52,557 nt of DNA from Kitasatospora xanthocidica. GTDB taxonomy: Bacteria; Actinomycetota; Actinomycetes; Streptomycetales; Streptomycetaceae. The stretch spans positions 1 through 52,557 of the forward strand of contig NZ_BNBY01000043.1 in NCBI RefSeq assembly GCF_014656195.1. Direction: 5' to 3'. A program made the position numbers and the translations under genes. Shown here piece by piece: positions 24,772 to 33,395 of the stretch (position 1 is its first letter; every line of letters begins with the position of its first letter). The notes beneath the pieces are model-generated. The model had not been told where the DNA came from. It made no database searches and saw only the letters and a program-made list of their open reading frames with translations.

Positions 24772-25866
24772 TCAGGGCACCACCGCCGCGCGGACGCACA
24801 GCACGTCCGGCAGGTGGGACTTCAGCAGTGACCAGCTCTCGCCCTCGTCCCGGCTGCCGTAGACGTCGCCGGTGCGGTTGCCGAAGTAGATCCCGGCCGG
24901 GTCGGCGTCGTCGGTGCGCAGGGCGTCGCGCAGCACGATGCCGTAGTGGTCCTCGCCGGGCAGGCCGTCGGCGAGCTGCTGCCAGCTGGTCCCGCCGTCG
25001 GCGGTGCGGAAGACCCGGCAGCGGCGGCCGGGCGGGATGCGGTCGTCGGAGCCGCCGAGCGGGAAGAGGTAGGCGGTGTCGCCCCGGCGGGGGTGGGCGG
25101 CGACGGCGAAGCCGAACTCGGCGGGCAGCCCGTCGACGATCGAGCGCCAGCTGCCGCCCCAGTCGTCGCTGCGGTAGACGCCGCCGTGGTTCTGCAGGTA
25201 GAGCCGGTCGGGGTGGACCGGGTCCGGGGCGATCTTGTGCACGCACTGGCCGAACTCGGGGTACTGGCTCTCCTCCGGGAGGAACTCGGCGCGCAGCCCG
25301 GTGTTGGAGGGCTCCCAGCTGTCGCCGCCGTCCTTGCTGCGGTAGACGCCGCCGCTGGAGACGGCGACCAGCAGCCGCTGCGGGTCGCGCGGGTCGGTGA
25401 GGATGGTGTGCAGGCCCTGGCCGCCGTAGCCGGCGCCCCACTGCGGCCGCTGCGGGTGCTCCCAGAGCGGTTCGACCAGGGCGAAGGTCTCGCCGCCGTC
25501 GGTGGAGCGGAACAGCGCGGCCGGTTCGGTGCCCGCGTAGACGACGCCGGGGGCCTCCGCCCCGGCGGGCTGCAGCTGCCAGACCCGGGTGAGCGAGGCG
25601 CCGGTGGACTCGGGGAAGCGGATGGCCGGCTGCGGCGGCTCGTACCAGGTGGTGCCGAGGTCGTCGGAGCGCCAGACCGAGGGCCCCCAGTGGCTGCTGT
25701 CGGCGCCGACCAGCACCCTGGTGCGGCCGTCGCGGCGGTCCACGGAGACGGAGTAGATCGCGTTCATCGGGAAGTGCGGCCCGCTGAAATCCCACGTCAG
25801 CCGGTCGCGGCTGCGGCCGAGAAAGAGGCCCTTCTCGGTTCCGACGGCCAACAGCACCTCGGTCAT
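24772..25866 (-). CDS. BNR/Asp-box repeat beta-propeller protein (WD40/YVTN-like)
   Basis: 364 residues. At least five Asp-box motifs of the form S-x-D-x-G-x-T/S-W (SDDLGTTWYEP, STDGGETFALV, SKDGGDSWEPS, SDDWGGSWRSI, SRDEGESWSLL) indicate a sialidase/photosystem-assembly-type propeller. It lacks a signal peptide and the sialidase arginine triad is not evident, so it is probably a binding or structural propeller, not an enzyme. Small family common in streptomycetes; role unknown. Confidence 0.88.
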   Translation of the reverse strand: MTEVLLAVGTEKGLFLGRSRDRLTWDFSGPHFPMNAIYSVSVDRRDGRTRVLVGADSSHWGPSVWRSDDLGTTWYEPPQPAIRFPESTGASLTRVWQLQPAGAEAPGVVYAGTEPAALFRSTDGGETFALVEPLWEHPQRPQWGAGYGGQGLHTILTDPRDPQRLLVAVSSGGVYRSKDGGDSWEPSNTGLRAEFLPEESQYPEFGQCVHKIAPDPVHPDRLYLQNHGGVYRSDDWGGSWRSIVDGLPAEFGFAVAAHPRRGDTAYLFPLGGSDDRIPPGRRCRVFRTADGGTSWQQLADGLPGEDHYGIVLRDALRTDDADPAGIYFGNRTGDVYGSRDEGESWSLLKSHLPDVLCVRAAVVP

Positions 25867-25985
25867 GCCTCACACCACCCTGGTCACGAGCACGGTCCCC
25901 CGGGGACGGCCCCCGACTGCCAGTGTCCCGCCGTCCACCAGTGGTCACATCTCGCCGCGCCGTTCACCCGGGAGGCCGTGCGCGC

Positions 25986-26010
25986 GGGCCGGGGGTGCCG
26001 CCCCCGGCCC
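25986..26010 (-). terminator. Hairpin after the flavin disulfide reductase gene
   Basis: GGGCCGGGGG and CCCCCGGCCC form a perfect 10-bp stem with a 5-base loop, 31 bases beyond the stop of the leftward gene at 26041. No T tract. Confidence 0.7.
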
Positions 26011-26040
26011 ACCGGCCCGCAGCGCCCCCGGCCCACCGCG

Positions 26041-27483
26041 CTACCCCCGGCAGCCCTCCAGCAGCCGCAGCCAGACCTCGCTCATCGTCGGGTACGCGGG
26101 CACCGCGTGCCAGAGCCGGTCGATCGGCACCTCGCCGACCACCGCGACGGTCGCCGAGTGCAGCAGTTCGGCGACCCCGGGGCCGACCAGACAGGCGCCG
26201 ACCAGCACCTCGCGGTCCAGGTCGAAGACCACCCGGGCCCGGCCGCGGTAGTCGTCGCCGTACAGCGAGGCCCCGGCGACGGCGCCGAGGTCGTGGTCGA
26301 CGGCCTTGACCCGCAGCCCGGCCTCCTCGGCGGCGGCCAGGGTCAGGCCGACGGCGGCGACTTCCGGTTGCGTGAAGACGACCTGCGGCGCGCCCGCCAG
26401 GTCCGCGGACGCGGCGTGCGCGCCCCAGCGCGCGGTGTCCAGCGGGCGCCCCTGGGCGCGGGCGGCGATCGCGGCGCCCGTGATCCGGGCCTGGTACTTG
26501 CCCTGGTGGGTGAGCAGGGCCCGGTGGTTGACGTCCCCGGCGGCGTACAGCCACCCGCCGTCCACGCCGAGCACCGTGCAGCTGTCGTCCACCTCCAGCC
26601 AGTCGCCAGGCTTCAGCCCGACCTGCTCCAGCCCGATGTCGGCGGTGCGCGGGGCCCGGCCGGTCGCGTACAGCACCTCGTCGACGGTCAGCACCGAGCC
26701 GTCCCCCAGGGTGAGCGTCACCGGCCCGGAACCGTCCGCCCGCTCCAGCGAGCCGACCTCGGTGCCGAAGCGGACGTCCACCCCGGCCTCCCGCAGCCCC
26801 TCGGCGACCAGCTCGCCCGCGAACGGCTCCATCCGCGGCAGCAGCGCCCCGCCGCGCACCAGCAGCACCACCTCGGAGCCGAGCGCCCGCCACGCGGTGG
26901 CCATCTCCACCCCGACCACGCCGCCGCCGACCACCGCCAGCCGCCCGGGGACGGCCGGCGAGCCGGTCGCCTCCCGGTTGGTCCACGGGTGGGCGTCGGC
27001 CAGCCCGGGGACGTGCCCGGGCAGCACCGGGCGGCTGCCGGTGCACACCGCGACGGCGTGCCGGGCGGTGAGCACCCGCTCGGTGCCGTCCTCGGCCTCC
27101 ACCGTCACCGTCCGCTCGCCGGCCAGCCGGCCGTGACCGCGGACCAGCTCGATCCCGGTGTCCCGCAGCCAGCGCACCTGGCCGTCGTCGCTCCAGTGCG
27201 AGGCGAAGGAGTCCCGTCGGGCCAGCACCGCGGCCGGGTCCAGCCGGCCGTCGCCGACCGCCTCCCGGGAGCCGGCCACCGCGCGGGCGTCGGCCAGCGC
27301 GGCCACCGGGCGCAGCAGCGCCTTGCTCGGCATGCAGGCCCAGTAGGAGCACTCGCCGCCGACCAGTTCGGCCTCCACGATCACCGTGCGCAGGCCCGCG
27401 GCGACCGTCCGGTCCGCCACGTTCTCGCCGGTCGGGCCGGCCCCCAGGACGATGACGTCGTACTCCTCGGCGGTGCTGGTCAT
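26041..27483 (-). CDS. FAD-dependent pyridine nucleotide-disulfide oxidoreductase (Lpd/MerA-like)
   Basis: 480 residues. FAD motif GAGPTGENVADR near the N-terminus, redox-active pair C45/C50 in VGGECSYWACMPSK, NAD(P) motif GGGVVGVEMATAW, FAD motif LYAAGDVN and C-terminal dimerisation domain. The usual active-site His-Glu pair (AHPTxSE) reads AYPTMSE, so the base is Tyr (Y464) with Glu (E469) kept. Such changes occur in quinone-reductase-like members, so this may reduce quinones or a thiol cofactor other than lipoamide. The ATG overlaps the OsmC stop by 4 bases, so both are co-translated. Confidence 0.9.
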   Translation of the reverse strand: MTSTAEEYDVIVLGAGPTGENVADRTVAAGLRTVIVEAELVGGECSYWACMPSKALLRPVAALADARAVAGSREAVGDGRLDPAAVLARRDSFASHWSDDGQVRWLRDTGIELVRGHGRLAGERTVTVEAEDGTERVLTARHAVAVCTGSRPVLPGHVPGLADAHPWTNREATGSPAVPGRLAVVGGGVVGVEMATAWRALGSEVVLLVRGGALLPRMEPFAGELVAEGLREAGVDVRFGTEVGSLERADGSGPVTLTLGDGSVLTVDEVLYATGRAPRTADIGLEQVGLKPGDWLEVDDSCTVLGVDGGWLYAAGDVNHRALLTHQGKYQARITGAAIAARAQGRPLDTARWGAHAASADLAGAPQVVFTQPEVAAVGLTLAAAEEAGLRVKAVDHDLGAVAGASLYGDDYRGRARVVFDLDREVLVGACLVGPGVAELLHSATVAVVGEVPIDRLWHAVPAYPTMSEVWLRLLEGCRG

Positions 27484-27935
27484 GCCCGGTCCTCCGTCGT
27501 CTCGATGGCCACCCCGGCCCGCAGCGCGAGGGTGACGGGTGTGCGCTCGCAGATGGCGAGCAGTCGGGTGCGCTGGTCCCCGTCCAGGTCGCCGGTCAGG
27601 CCGACCCGGCGGGAGATCCGGCCGCGGCTGCCGTCCGTCTCGTACCCGAGCCTGACCCGGACGGCCTCCAGCGGCCACTTCTTGCGTTCGGCGTACATCC
27701 GCAGGGTGATCGCGGTGCAGGAGCCGAGCGAGGCGAGCAGGAGCGCGAACGGCTCCGGCCCGCTGTCCGAACCGCCGCGCCGCTCCGGCTCGTCCGAGGT
27801 CAGCGGGTGGGTGCCGGCCTTGACGTCCACGTGGTACGGCGCGTCGGCGGCGCTCCCGGTGACCAGCGCGGTGGTGACCCGCCGGAACTCGGGCCCGGCG
27901 GCGGGCGGTTCGGTACGGCTGGACTGCTCGGTCAC
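27480..27935 (-). CDS. OsmC/Ohr-family peroxiredoxin-like protein
   Basis: 151 residues. OsmC fold with peroxidatic Cys C73 (LASLGSCTAITLRMYAERK) and resolving Cys C129 (LLAICERTPV), the pair that reduces organic hydroperoxides. Basic residues follow the first Cys on its helix as expected. Coupled to the disulfide reductase gene, which could supply electrons; Ohr-type enzymes use lipoylated or low-molecular thiol partners, and this pairing is an inference. GTG start at 27935. Confidence 0.9.
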   Translation of the reverse strand: MTEQSSRTEPPAAGPEFRRVTTALVTGSAADAPYHVDVKAGTHPLTSDEPERRGGSDSGPEPFALLLASLGSCTAITLRMYAERKKWPLEAVRVRLGYETDGSRGRISRRVGLTGDLDGDQRTRLLAICERTPVTLALRAGVAIETTEDRA

Positions 27936-28089
27936 GGGATCCCGCTCTCCGCTCGGCTACGGCGTGGGGCCCATCCTGCCGGGCCGGGCGGGCCCGCGCG
28001 ACGGACGGACACGCGCAGGACGCGCAGAGGCCACACCGGTGCGCGCAGGGGACAGCCGGGGCCGGTGCGCGGGCGGTACCCCGACGGGC

Positions 28090-28824
28090 TCAGAGCGCGG
28101 CGAGCTCGCCGAGCACCGCGGCGGTGTCGGCCGGGCGGGAGAACATCGGCCAGTGCCCGGTGGGCAGTTCGCGCAGCTCCCAGTTGGCCCCGGCCATCCC
28201 CGCGAAGTACGGGTGGCCGGCCGCGATCAGCTCGCGGACCTGGGAGAGCGGGAAGGAACAGGACACCAGGGCGTGCGGCAGCGCCGCGCCCGCGCCGGTC
28301 AGCCGCAGTTCGTCCCGGTACACCCCGGCCGGGTGCGGGGTGGCGAGGGAACGGACCCGCGCCAGGGTGGCCTCGTCCAGCCCCTCCACACTGGCGCCCT
28401 GGCCGTTCAGGTACTCCCAGGACGGCATCGGGAGCCGGCCGTCGACCACCGACGCCTCGGCCGTCCGCTGGTAGTCGGGCGACCAGAGGTCGAAGAGCCT
28501 GGCGCCGTCGACCAGCGGGCCGCTGTCCAGGTAGACCACCCGGCGGATCCGCTCCGGCATCCGGTCCGCGAGCCCGCCCACCGGGGCGCAGGCGCCGCTG
28601 TGGGCGACCAGGAGGACCTCCCACAGGTCCTCGCGGACCAGCAGGTCGGCCAGGTCGTCGATGTGCTCCGCCAGGCCGAACTCGCCGCTCGCGCCCGCCC
28701 GTTCGGCCACCCCGGGCAGAGTGACCGGATGGACGGCGTGCCCGGCGGCGCGCAGCGGCGCGGCCACCTCGTCCCAGGCCCAGGCGCCGAGCCAGAACCC
28801 CGGGACCAGTACGAACGTGCTCAT
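28090..28824 (-). CDS. Alpha/beta hydrolase
   Basis: 244 residues starting MSTFVLVPGFWLGAWAWDEV, the oxyanion-hole region of alpha/beta hydrolases. The nucleophile elbow is VAHSGACA (Ser in A-H-S-G-A, lacking the first Gly of GxSxG), an Asp is in YLDSGPL, and the catalytic His is in LPTGHWPMFS. Resembles small esterase/hydroxynitrile-lyase-like hydrolases of actinobacteria. Substrate unknown. Ribosome site GGAGCGA about 6 bases upstream. Confidence 0.88.
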   Translation of the reverse strand: MSTFVLVPGFWLGAWAWDEVAAPLRAAGHAVHPVTLPGVAERAGASGEFGLAEHIDDLADLLVREDLWEVLLVAHSGACAPVGGLADRMPERIRRVVYLDSGPLVDGARLFDLWSPDYQRTAEASVVDGRLPMPSWEYLNGQGASVEGLDEATLARVRSLATPHPAGVYRDELRLTGAGAALPHALVSCSFPLSQVRELIAAGHPYFAGMAGANWELRELPTGHWPMFSRPADTAAVLGELAAL

Positions 28825-28900
28825 GGCGGATCGCTCCTTCGTCGGTGGGACCGCTGTCACCACGACTCTAGGAGTGGAACAGGCACGCGTCGCCGGATAT

Positions 28901-28937
28901 ACGCGCCCGCGGCACGAGCGTCGTGCCGCGGGCGCGT
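28901..28937 (-). terminator. Terminator hairpin of the thioredoxin gene
   Basis: A perfect 17-bp stem (28901-28917 with 28921-28937) and a GCG loop, 5 bases past the thioredoxin stop codon on the minus strand. No T tract. Confidence 0.88.
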
Positions 28938-28942
28938 GGGGC

Positions 28943-29332
28943 TCAGGCCTGGCCGTCGGCCGCCTGCTCCTCGGCGACCTTGCGCTTCACCTCGGCCATG
29001 TCCAGGCCGCGGGCCTGGCCGATCAGGTCCTCGAAGACCGCCTCCGGCAGCGCGCCGGCCTGCGAGAAGACGAGCACGCCCTCACGGATGATCGCCAGCG
29101 TCGGGATCGACTGGATGCCGAACGCGGAGGCCAGCTCCTGCTGCGCCTCGGTGTCGACCTTGGCGAAGACCAGGTCGGAGTGGCGCTCGGCCGCCTTCTC
29201 GTACACCGGGGCGAACTGGCGGCAGGGACCGCACCAGCCGGCCCAGAAGTCGATGAAGACGAAGTCCTTGCCCTCCGGGCCGGGGACGATGTCGTCGAAG
29301 TTCTCCTTGGTCAGCTCGACCGTGCTGCTCAT
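28943..29332 (-). CDS. Thioredoxin
   Basis: 129 residues with the active site WCGPC at 33-37, the cis-Pro in GIQSIPTLAI and the thioredoxin fold throughout. A C-terminal helical extension (LDMAEVKRKVAEEQAADGQA) is longer than in E. coli TrxA. General disulfide reductase of the cytoplasm, fed by thioredoxin reductase encoded elsewhere. Single-gene unit with GGAAGGGAA upstream and a strong terminator. Confidence 0.95.
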   Translation of the reverse strand: MSSTVELTKENFDDIVPGPEGKDFVFIDFWAGWCGPCRQFAPVYEKAAERHSDLVFAKVDTEAQQELASAFGIQSIPTLAIIREGVLVFSQAGALPEAVFEDLIGQARGLDMAEVKRKVAEEQAADGQA

Positions 29333-29491
29333 CTCGCGATTCCTTCCCTTCCGGAGGCTCCGGTACAGATCGTGTGCCCGCGACAACGGTGCTGCTCGGC
29401 AGCGTATTCCGGGGCGTCCGGCGTTGAGCGGCAGGCCGCCGCCGCCCGTACTGGAGGGTGTCCGGTCCGCTCCGACCACGGGAGGAACCCC

Positions 29492-30133
29492 ATGCGCACC
29501 GAACCCCGCACCCGCCGGGCCGCCGTGCTGGCCGCCTCGGGCATCGCGGTGGCCGCCCTGATCGCCGGCTGCGGCTCGTCCGGGGGCGGCACCTCCGCCT
29601 CGCCGAGCACCCCGAGTACTCCGAGTGCCCCGAGCAGCCCGAGTACCCCGAGCAGCCCGAGCGCCCCGGCGGGCGCGACCCTGCGGACGGCCACCGACCC
29701 CAAGCTGGGCACGATCGTCACCGACAGTGCCGGGTTCACGCTCTACCGCTTCGACCAGGACCGGAGCAACCCGCCGGAGTCCTCCTGCAACGGCAGCTGC
29801 GCCGTCATCTGGCCGCCCGAGCACGTCAACGGCGACGTCACGGTGAAGGGCATCGACAGCAAGCTGGTCGGAACCGTCACCCGCTCCGACGGCACCAAGC
29901 AGGTCACCCTCAACGGCTGGCCGGTCTACCGCTACTCGCCGGACACCAAGCCCGGCGACACCAAGGGCCAGGGCGTGGGTGGCACCTGGTTCGCGGTGAC
30001 CCCGAGCGGCGGCAAGGCGGGTACCGGCCCGGGCACCACCCCGAGCCCGGCCACGCCGAGCCCCGCGACCCCCGCTCCCGCCACCCCCCGTCCCACCACC
30101 CCCACGCCGATGCCCGGCATCCCGGGGTACTGA
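29492..30133 (+). CDS. Secreted lipoprotein with Yx[FWY]xxD repeats (COG4315/Lipoprotein_15)
   Basis: 213 residues. Signal peptide with a lipobox at LIAGC (Cys ~27), then a Ser/Pro/Thr linker with SPSTPS-type repeats. The conserved domain holds the Yx[FWY]xxD motif twice (LYRFDQD and VYRYSPD) and two cysteines (SSCNGSCAVIWPP). The C-terminus is another Pro/Thr-rich stretch. Anchored to the outer face of the membrane; function unknown, though these lipoproteins often travel with ECF sigma/anti-sigma pairs, as here. GGAGG seven bases before the ATG. Confidence 0.93.
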   Translation: MRTEPRTRRAAVLAASGIAVAALIAGCGSSGGGTSASPSTPSTPSAPSSPSTPSSPSAPAGATLRTATDPKLGTIVTDSAGFTLYRFDQDRSNPPESSCNGSCAVIWPPEHVNGDVTVKGIDSKLVGTVTRSDGTKQVTLNGWPVYRYSPDTKPGDTKGQGVGGTWFAVTPSGGKAGTGPGTTPSPATPSPATPAPATPRPTTPTPMPGIPGY

Positions 30134-30166
30134 CCGGTGTCGACCGCCCTCGACCAGGAGGCCCGG

Positions 30167-30739
30167 GTGCGCAACGATGAAGTGGTGATCGAGGAGCACC
30201 CCGTCGGCGCCACGGCCGGTCAGGGAGCGGGGGCGTCGGACGAGGAGTTGATGCGCGCCCTGTACCACGAGCACGCCGCTCCGCTGTTCGGCTTCGTGCT
30301 CCACCTGGTCGCCGGCGACCGGCAGCGGGCCGAGGACGTCGTCCAGGAGACGCTGGTCCGGGCCTGGCGCAACATCGGCCGGCTCGACCCGGCGGCGGGC
30401 TCGCTGCGGCCCTGGCTGGTCACGGTCGCCCGGCGGATCGTGATCGACGGGCACCGCAGCGCCCTGGCCCGGCCGCGCGAGGTGGACGCGTCCGCCCTGG
30501 AGGTGCTGCCCGCCGAGGACGAACTCGACCGGGCACTGCGGATGATGACCGTCGCGGACGCGCTCGGCGACCTCTCGCCGGCGCACCGGGAGGTCATCGT
30601 CGAGACCTATCTGAAGGGCCGCACGGCCAACGAGGCGGCCGTCGAACTCGGCGTCCCGGCCGGGACGGTACGGTCGCGGGTGTTCTACGCACTGCGCTCG
30701 CTCAGGCTCGCGCTGGAGGAACGGGGAGTGACATCGTGA
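30167..30739 (+). CDS. ECF sigma factor (RpoE-type)
   Basis: 190 residues with sigma region 2 (ELMRALYHEHAAPLFGFVLH; AEDVVQETLVRAWRNIG; GSLRPWLVTVARRIVIDGHR) and region 4 (DALGDLSPAHREVIVETYLK; AAVELGVPAGTVRSRVFYAL). Start chosen at GTG 30167, five bases after AGGAGG; an in-frame GTG at 30137 would add 10 residues. It follows the lipoprotein gene closely and overlaps the anti-sigma gene by 4 bases. The layout resembles SigK/SigL/SigC-type membrane-stress systems. Confidence 0.92.
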   Translation: MRNDEVVIEEHPVGATAGQGAGASDEELMRALYHEHAAPLFGFVLHLVAGDRQRAEDVVQETLVRAWRNIGRLDPAAGSLRPWLVTVARRIVIDGHRSALARPREVDASALEVLPAEDELDRALRMMTVADALGDLSPAHREVIVETYLKGRTANEAAVELGVPAGTVRSRVFYALRSLRLALEERGVTS

Positions 30740-31500
30740 CCGAACACCCCGACCCCGTGCCCGGAGGAGCCCCCGTGCCCGGCGGCCCGGACCCGGCGCC
30801 CGGCGGCCCGCCGCACGTCGACGCCGGCGCCTACGTGCTCGGCCTGCTGGAGCCGGCCGAGCACGCCGCCTTCGAACAGCACCTCGCCGGCTGCCCGTGG
30901 TGCGCCGAGCAGGTGGCCGAACTCGGCTTCGTGGAATCGCTGCTGGCCGAGTACGCGGACGCCGCGACGACCGCCGGCCTCGACCCGGCCGGCCCCGCTC
31001 CGCGCCCGGACCCGCGGCTCCTGGACCGGCTGGTCGCCGAGGTCGGCACCCGCCGGCGGCGGGGCCGGGTGCGGCGGCTGGCCGTGGCCCTGGCCGCGAC
31101 CGCGGCGGTGGTGGCGGGCCCCGCCGTCACCGCGGCGGTGCTCAGCGCCGACGGCCCCCCGGCCGTGGTCGCCGTGGCCGAGCAGTTCAGCGCCACCGAC
31201 CCGACCACCGGCGCGCACGCCACCGTCGGCGTCGACGGCACCACCTGGGGCAGCCGGATCAGCCTGCAACTCGGCGGCGTCCAGGGCCCGTTGACCTGCA
31301 GCCTGATCGCCGTACCGCGCAGCGGGGCACAGCAGACGGTGACCACCTGGTCCGTCCCGGCGAACGGCTACGGGGACCACGAGGGCGTGCTGCGCACCAC
31401 CGGCGGCGCGGCCCTCCAGCCCGGCGACATCGACCACTTCGAGGTGCGCGTCCAGGACACCGGCGCCCTCCTGGTCACCGTCCCCGCGCACCGGGCCTGA
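30736..31500 (+). CDS. Zinc-binding membrane anti-sigma factor (RskA-like)
   Basis: 254 residues. Anti-sigma ZAS motif H49-x3-C53-x2-C56 (EQHLAGCPWCAEQV) in the N-terminal cytoplasmic domain, a TM helix at ~115-136 (LAVALAATAAVVAGPAVTAA) and an extracytoplasmic RskA-like domain (GTTWGSRISLQLGGVQGPLT). It should bind and hold the sigma factor at the membrane until released by proteolysis or signal. The N-terminus has a Pro/Gly-rich repeat (PVPGGA/PVPGGP/PAPGGP). GTG start inside the sigma stop (GTGA) supports coupling. Confidence 0.92.
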   Translation: MTEHPDPVPGGAPVPGGPDPAPGGPPHVDAGAYVLGLLEPAEHAAFEQHLAGCPWCAEQVAELGFVESLLAEYADAATTAGLDPAGPAPRPDPRLLDRLVAEVGTRRRRGRVRRLAVALAATAAVVAGPAVTAAVLSADGPPAVVAVAEQFSATDPTTGAHATVGVDGTTWGSRISLQLGGVQGPLTCSLIAVPRSGAQQTVTTWSVPANGYGDHEGVLRTTGGAALQPGDIDHFEVRVQDTGALLVTVPAHRA

Positions 31501-31501
31501 C

Positions 31502-32209
31502 TCAGTACGGCCCGTGCGGGTAGAGGTACGCGGTCAGCCGCTCGATCCTGGCCGTGCCCCGCAGGCCCGGCCAGTGCGGGTCCGGCCCGCCGGTGCCCGA
31601 CATGTGCTCCCGCCGCCACGTGCGGCTCCAGCCGACCCGGATCGTCGGCTCGAAGACGTGCCACCGCCCGCACGGGCACGGCGTCAGCACCCGCGCGCAG
31701 GAGCGGCAGAGCTCGGCCCGGTCGTCGCAGGCCGGGAGCGACACCGGCGGGCCCTCCTCACCGCAGGCCGGGCAGCCGGGCAGCTCGGCCCCGTCCAGCA
31801 GCGCGTTCTGCCGCCGGACGTAGTCGGGCAGGCTCAACGGCGGGTGCAGGAAGGGGTCGTGGTGCCAGGCCGCGTCCAGCGACCCCCACCGGTACCGGTC
31901 CCACCAGGGCGTCACCGACGGCCGCCGCCGTCCGGCCCGCTTCTCCGCCCGGCGGTCCGCTGCGTACGTCTCGGCCCGGGCCCGCCACAGCTCCCGCGCC
32001 TCGTGCAGCTCGTCCACCGCGCGGACCAGCGCCTCCGGGTCCGTCTCCAGGTGCCGGGGCATCCGGGCGCTGACGGTGAGGTGGTGGTAGGTCGCCCGCA
32101 GGCCGTACGGGGCGAAGAGGGTCAGGCAGGTCCGCAGCGCGCTGTGCCGCCGGTGGGCCGGGAGCGAAGGGTCGTGCACCCGGGCCCGGTGGGTGTGGAA
32201 GCTGGTCAT
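31502..32209 (-). CDS. Unknown protein with C-terminal zinc-ribbon-like cysteine cluster
   Basis: 235 residues, family not recognised. The N-terminal ~100 residues are Arg/His-rich and probably helical (LHEARELWRARAETYAADRR). Cysteines at CPACGEEG, then CDDRAELCRSCARV and CPCGRWH form a likely multi-Cys zinc site. The centre has WWDRYRWGSLDAAW. Its ATG overlaps the stop of the upstream gene at 32206, so the two form an operon. The stop lies one base from that of the anti-sigma gene on the other strand. Confidence 0.7.
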   Translation of the reverse strand: MTSFHTHRARVHDPSLPAHRRHSALRTCLTLFAPYGLRATYHHLTVSARMPRHLETDPEALVRAVDELHEARELWRARAETYAADRRAEKRAGRRRPSVTPWWDRYRWGSLDAAWHHDPFLHPPLSLPDYVRRQNALLDGAELPGCPACGEEGPPVSLPACDDRAELCRSCARVLTPCPCGRWHVFEPTIRVGWSRTWRREHMSGTGGPDPHWPGLRGTARIERLTAYLYPHGPY

Positions 32210-32841
32210 GCCGGGGGTTCCAGATCGAGGGCGCGGGCGAGTGCGGCGGTGAGGGCGGCGGCGTGGCCGGGCAACTGCCGCTCGGCCCAGGCCGCGGCGA
32301 GGGCCAGGAAACCGCGCAGGTCGCGCTCGGCTCCGGCGAGCAGGCGGCGCAGTTCCTCCGGCGGCAGCTCGATCACCGGGCTGTCGGCGTCGTCGGCGTC
32401 CTGGGTCAGCTTGACGGTCCGGCCGACCCATTCGACCCGGGCGTCCGGGTCGTGGCCGAACCAGGCCGCGCCGCCGCCGTCGGTCACGCCCAGCCAGCCG
32501 CGCCACTCCTCCAGGCCGGTGCAGCAGCCCGGGACGAAGACGGTGCCGGTGGCGGAGTCGGTCACCCGCAGGCCGCCGGGCGCGTACGGGTCGGGGTCGG
32601 TGAGCAGCCCGTGCAGGAAGCCGTCCAGCGGGTCCTCCGGGCGGGGGCCGCGCTCGGCGTCCGCCTCGGGGTCGAGCTCGACGTCGTTGACGTCGGCCAG
32701 CCGCCACACCGCGGTGCCGACCTCGGCCGGCGTCAGCGACCCGTTCAGCACGAGGTGGTCGAACGGCTTGTGGTCGCCCGTCGGCCAGAACGTGAAGCCC
32801 TCGGGGGCGAAGATCTCCAGGACGGGCTGCATCGACATCAT
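32206..32841 (-). CDS. Unknown acidic protein, first gene of a two-gene operon
   Basis: 211 residues; family not recognised. Starts MMSMQPVLEIFAPEGFTFWP; adjacent ATGs at 32841 and 32838 make the exact start uncertain. Contains a conserved-looking CC pair (VFVPGCCTGLEEW) and an acidic stretch (LDPEADAERGPRPEDPL). The C-terminal helix LRRLLAGAERDLRGFLALAA precedes a coil. No signal or TM helix. Cotranslated with the zinc-ribbon gene. Confidence 0.7.
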   Translation of the reverse strand: MMSMQPVLEIFAPEGFTFWPTGDHKPFDHLVLNGSLTPAEVGTAVWRLADVNDVELDPEADAERGPRPEDPLDGFLHGLLTDPDPYAPGGLRVTDSATGTVFVPGCCTGLEEWRGWLGVTDGGGAAWFGHDPDARVEWVGRTVKLTQDADDADSPVIELPPEELRRLLAGAERDLRGFLALAAAWAERQLPGHAAALTAALARALDLEPPA

Positions 32842-32882
32842 CGGGGGATCATGCCGGACGTCCCGCCCGCCCCGCCAAGCGA

Positions 32883-33395
32883 TTACGCCGCGTCCGCCGC
32901 GATCCGGGCCAGCACCCGCCCGCAGTGCCGGGCGAAGGCGCGCTGGGCGAGCGGGAGCAGCGGGCCGGCCAGCCGGGCCCACCAGACGACCGGGCGGCTG
33001 AAGGCGGTGACGGTGAACCGGACGCCGCCGTCCGGGCCCAGCTCGACCAGGAAGGTCTCCTCGCCGCGCGCCAGGTGGCCGTGCCGGGTGCCGTAGGTGA
33101 AGCCGTAGCGGTCCGGGCCCTCGACGGTGTGGAGCACCCGGTTGGGGGCGCCGGCCCGCAGCGGGCCGACCCCGATCGCGCAGCGGACGGCGACGCCCGG
33201 GGCGGCCCGCTCCGCCCCGGCGTCGATCCGGACGCCCGCCAGACGGTGCATCCGCCAGCCGAGCAGGGCGGCGCCGGCGACCTCCAGGGCGGGCCGGCCG
33301 CGGCCGATCAGCGCCTGGTGACGCAGGTGGTGGTAGCCGGGCGGCAGGTCGCCGGTGCGGCTGGCGCCCGTCTCGGGGTAGCTGAAGTCGTTCAT
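32883..33395 (-). CDS. DUF1990 family protein
   Basis: 170 residues matching the DUF1990 pattern: SYPETGASRTGDLPPGYHHL, HQALIGRGRPALEVAGAALL, W-R-M-HRL, EGPDRYGFTYGTRHGHLARG and a C-terminal LAQRAFARHCGRVL. DUF1990 is a START-like fold often encoded beside YndJ-type membrane proteins. Its ATG overlaps the stop of the YndJ gene (ATGA), so both are translated together. Function unknown. Confidence 0.88.
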   Translation of the reverse strand: MNDFSYPETGASRTGDLPPGYHHLRHQALIGRGRPALEVAGAALLGWRMHRLAGVRIDAGAERAAPGVAVRCAIGVGPLRAGAPNRVLHTVEGPDRYGFTYGTRHGHLARGEETFLVELGPDGGVRFTVTAFSRPVVWWARLAGPLLPLAQRAFARHCGRVLARIAADAA

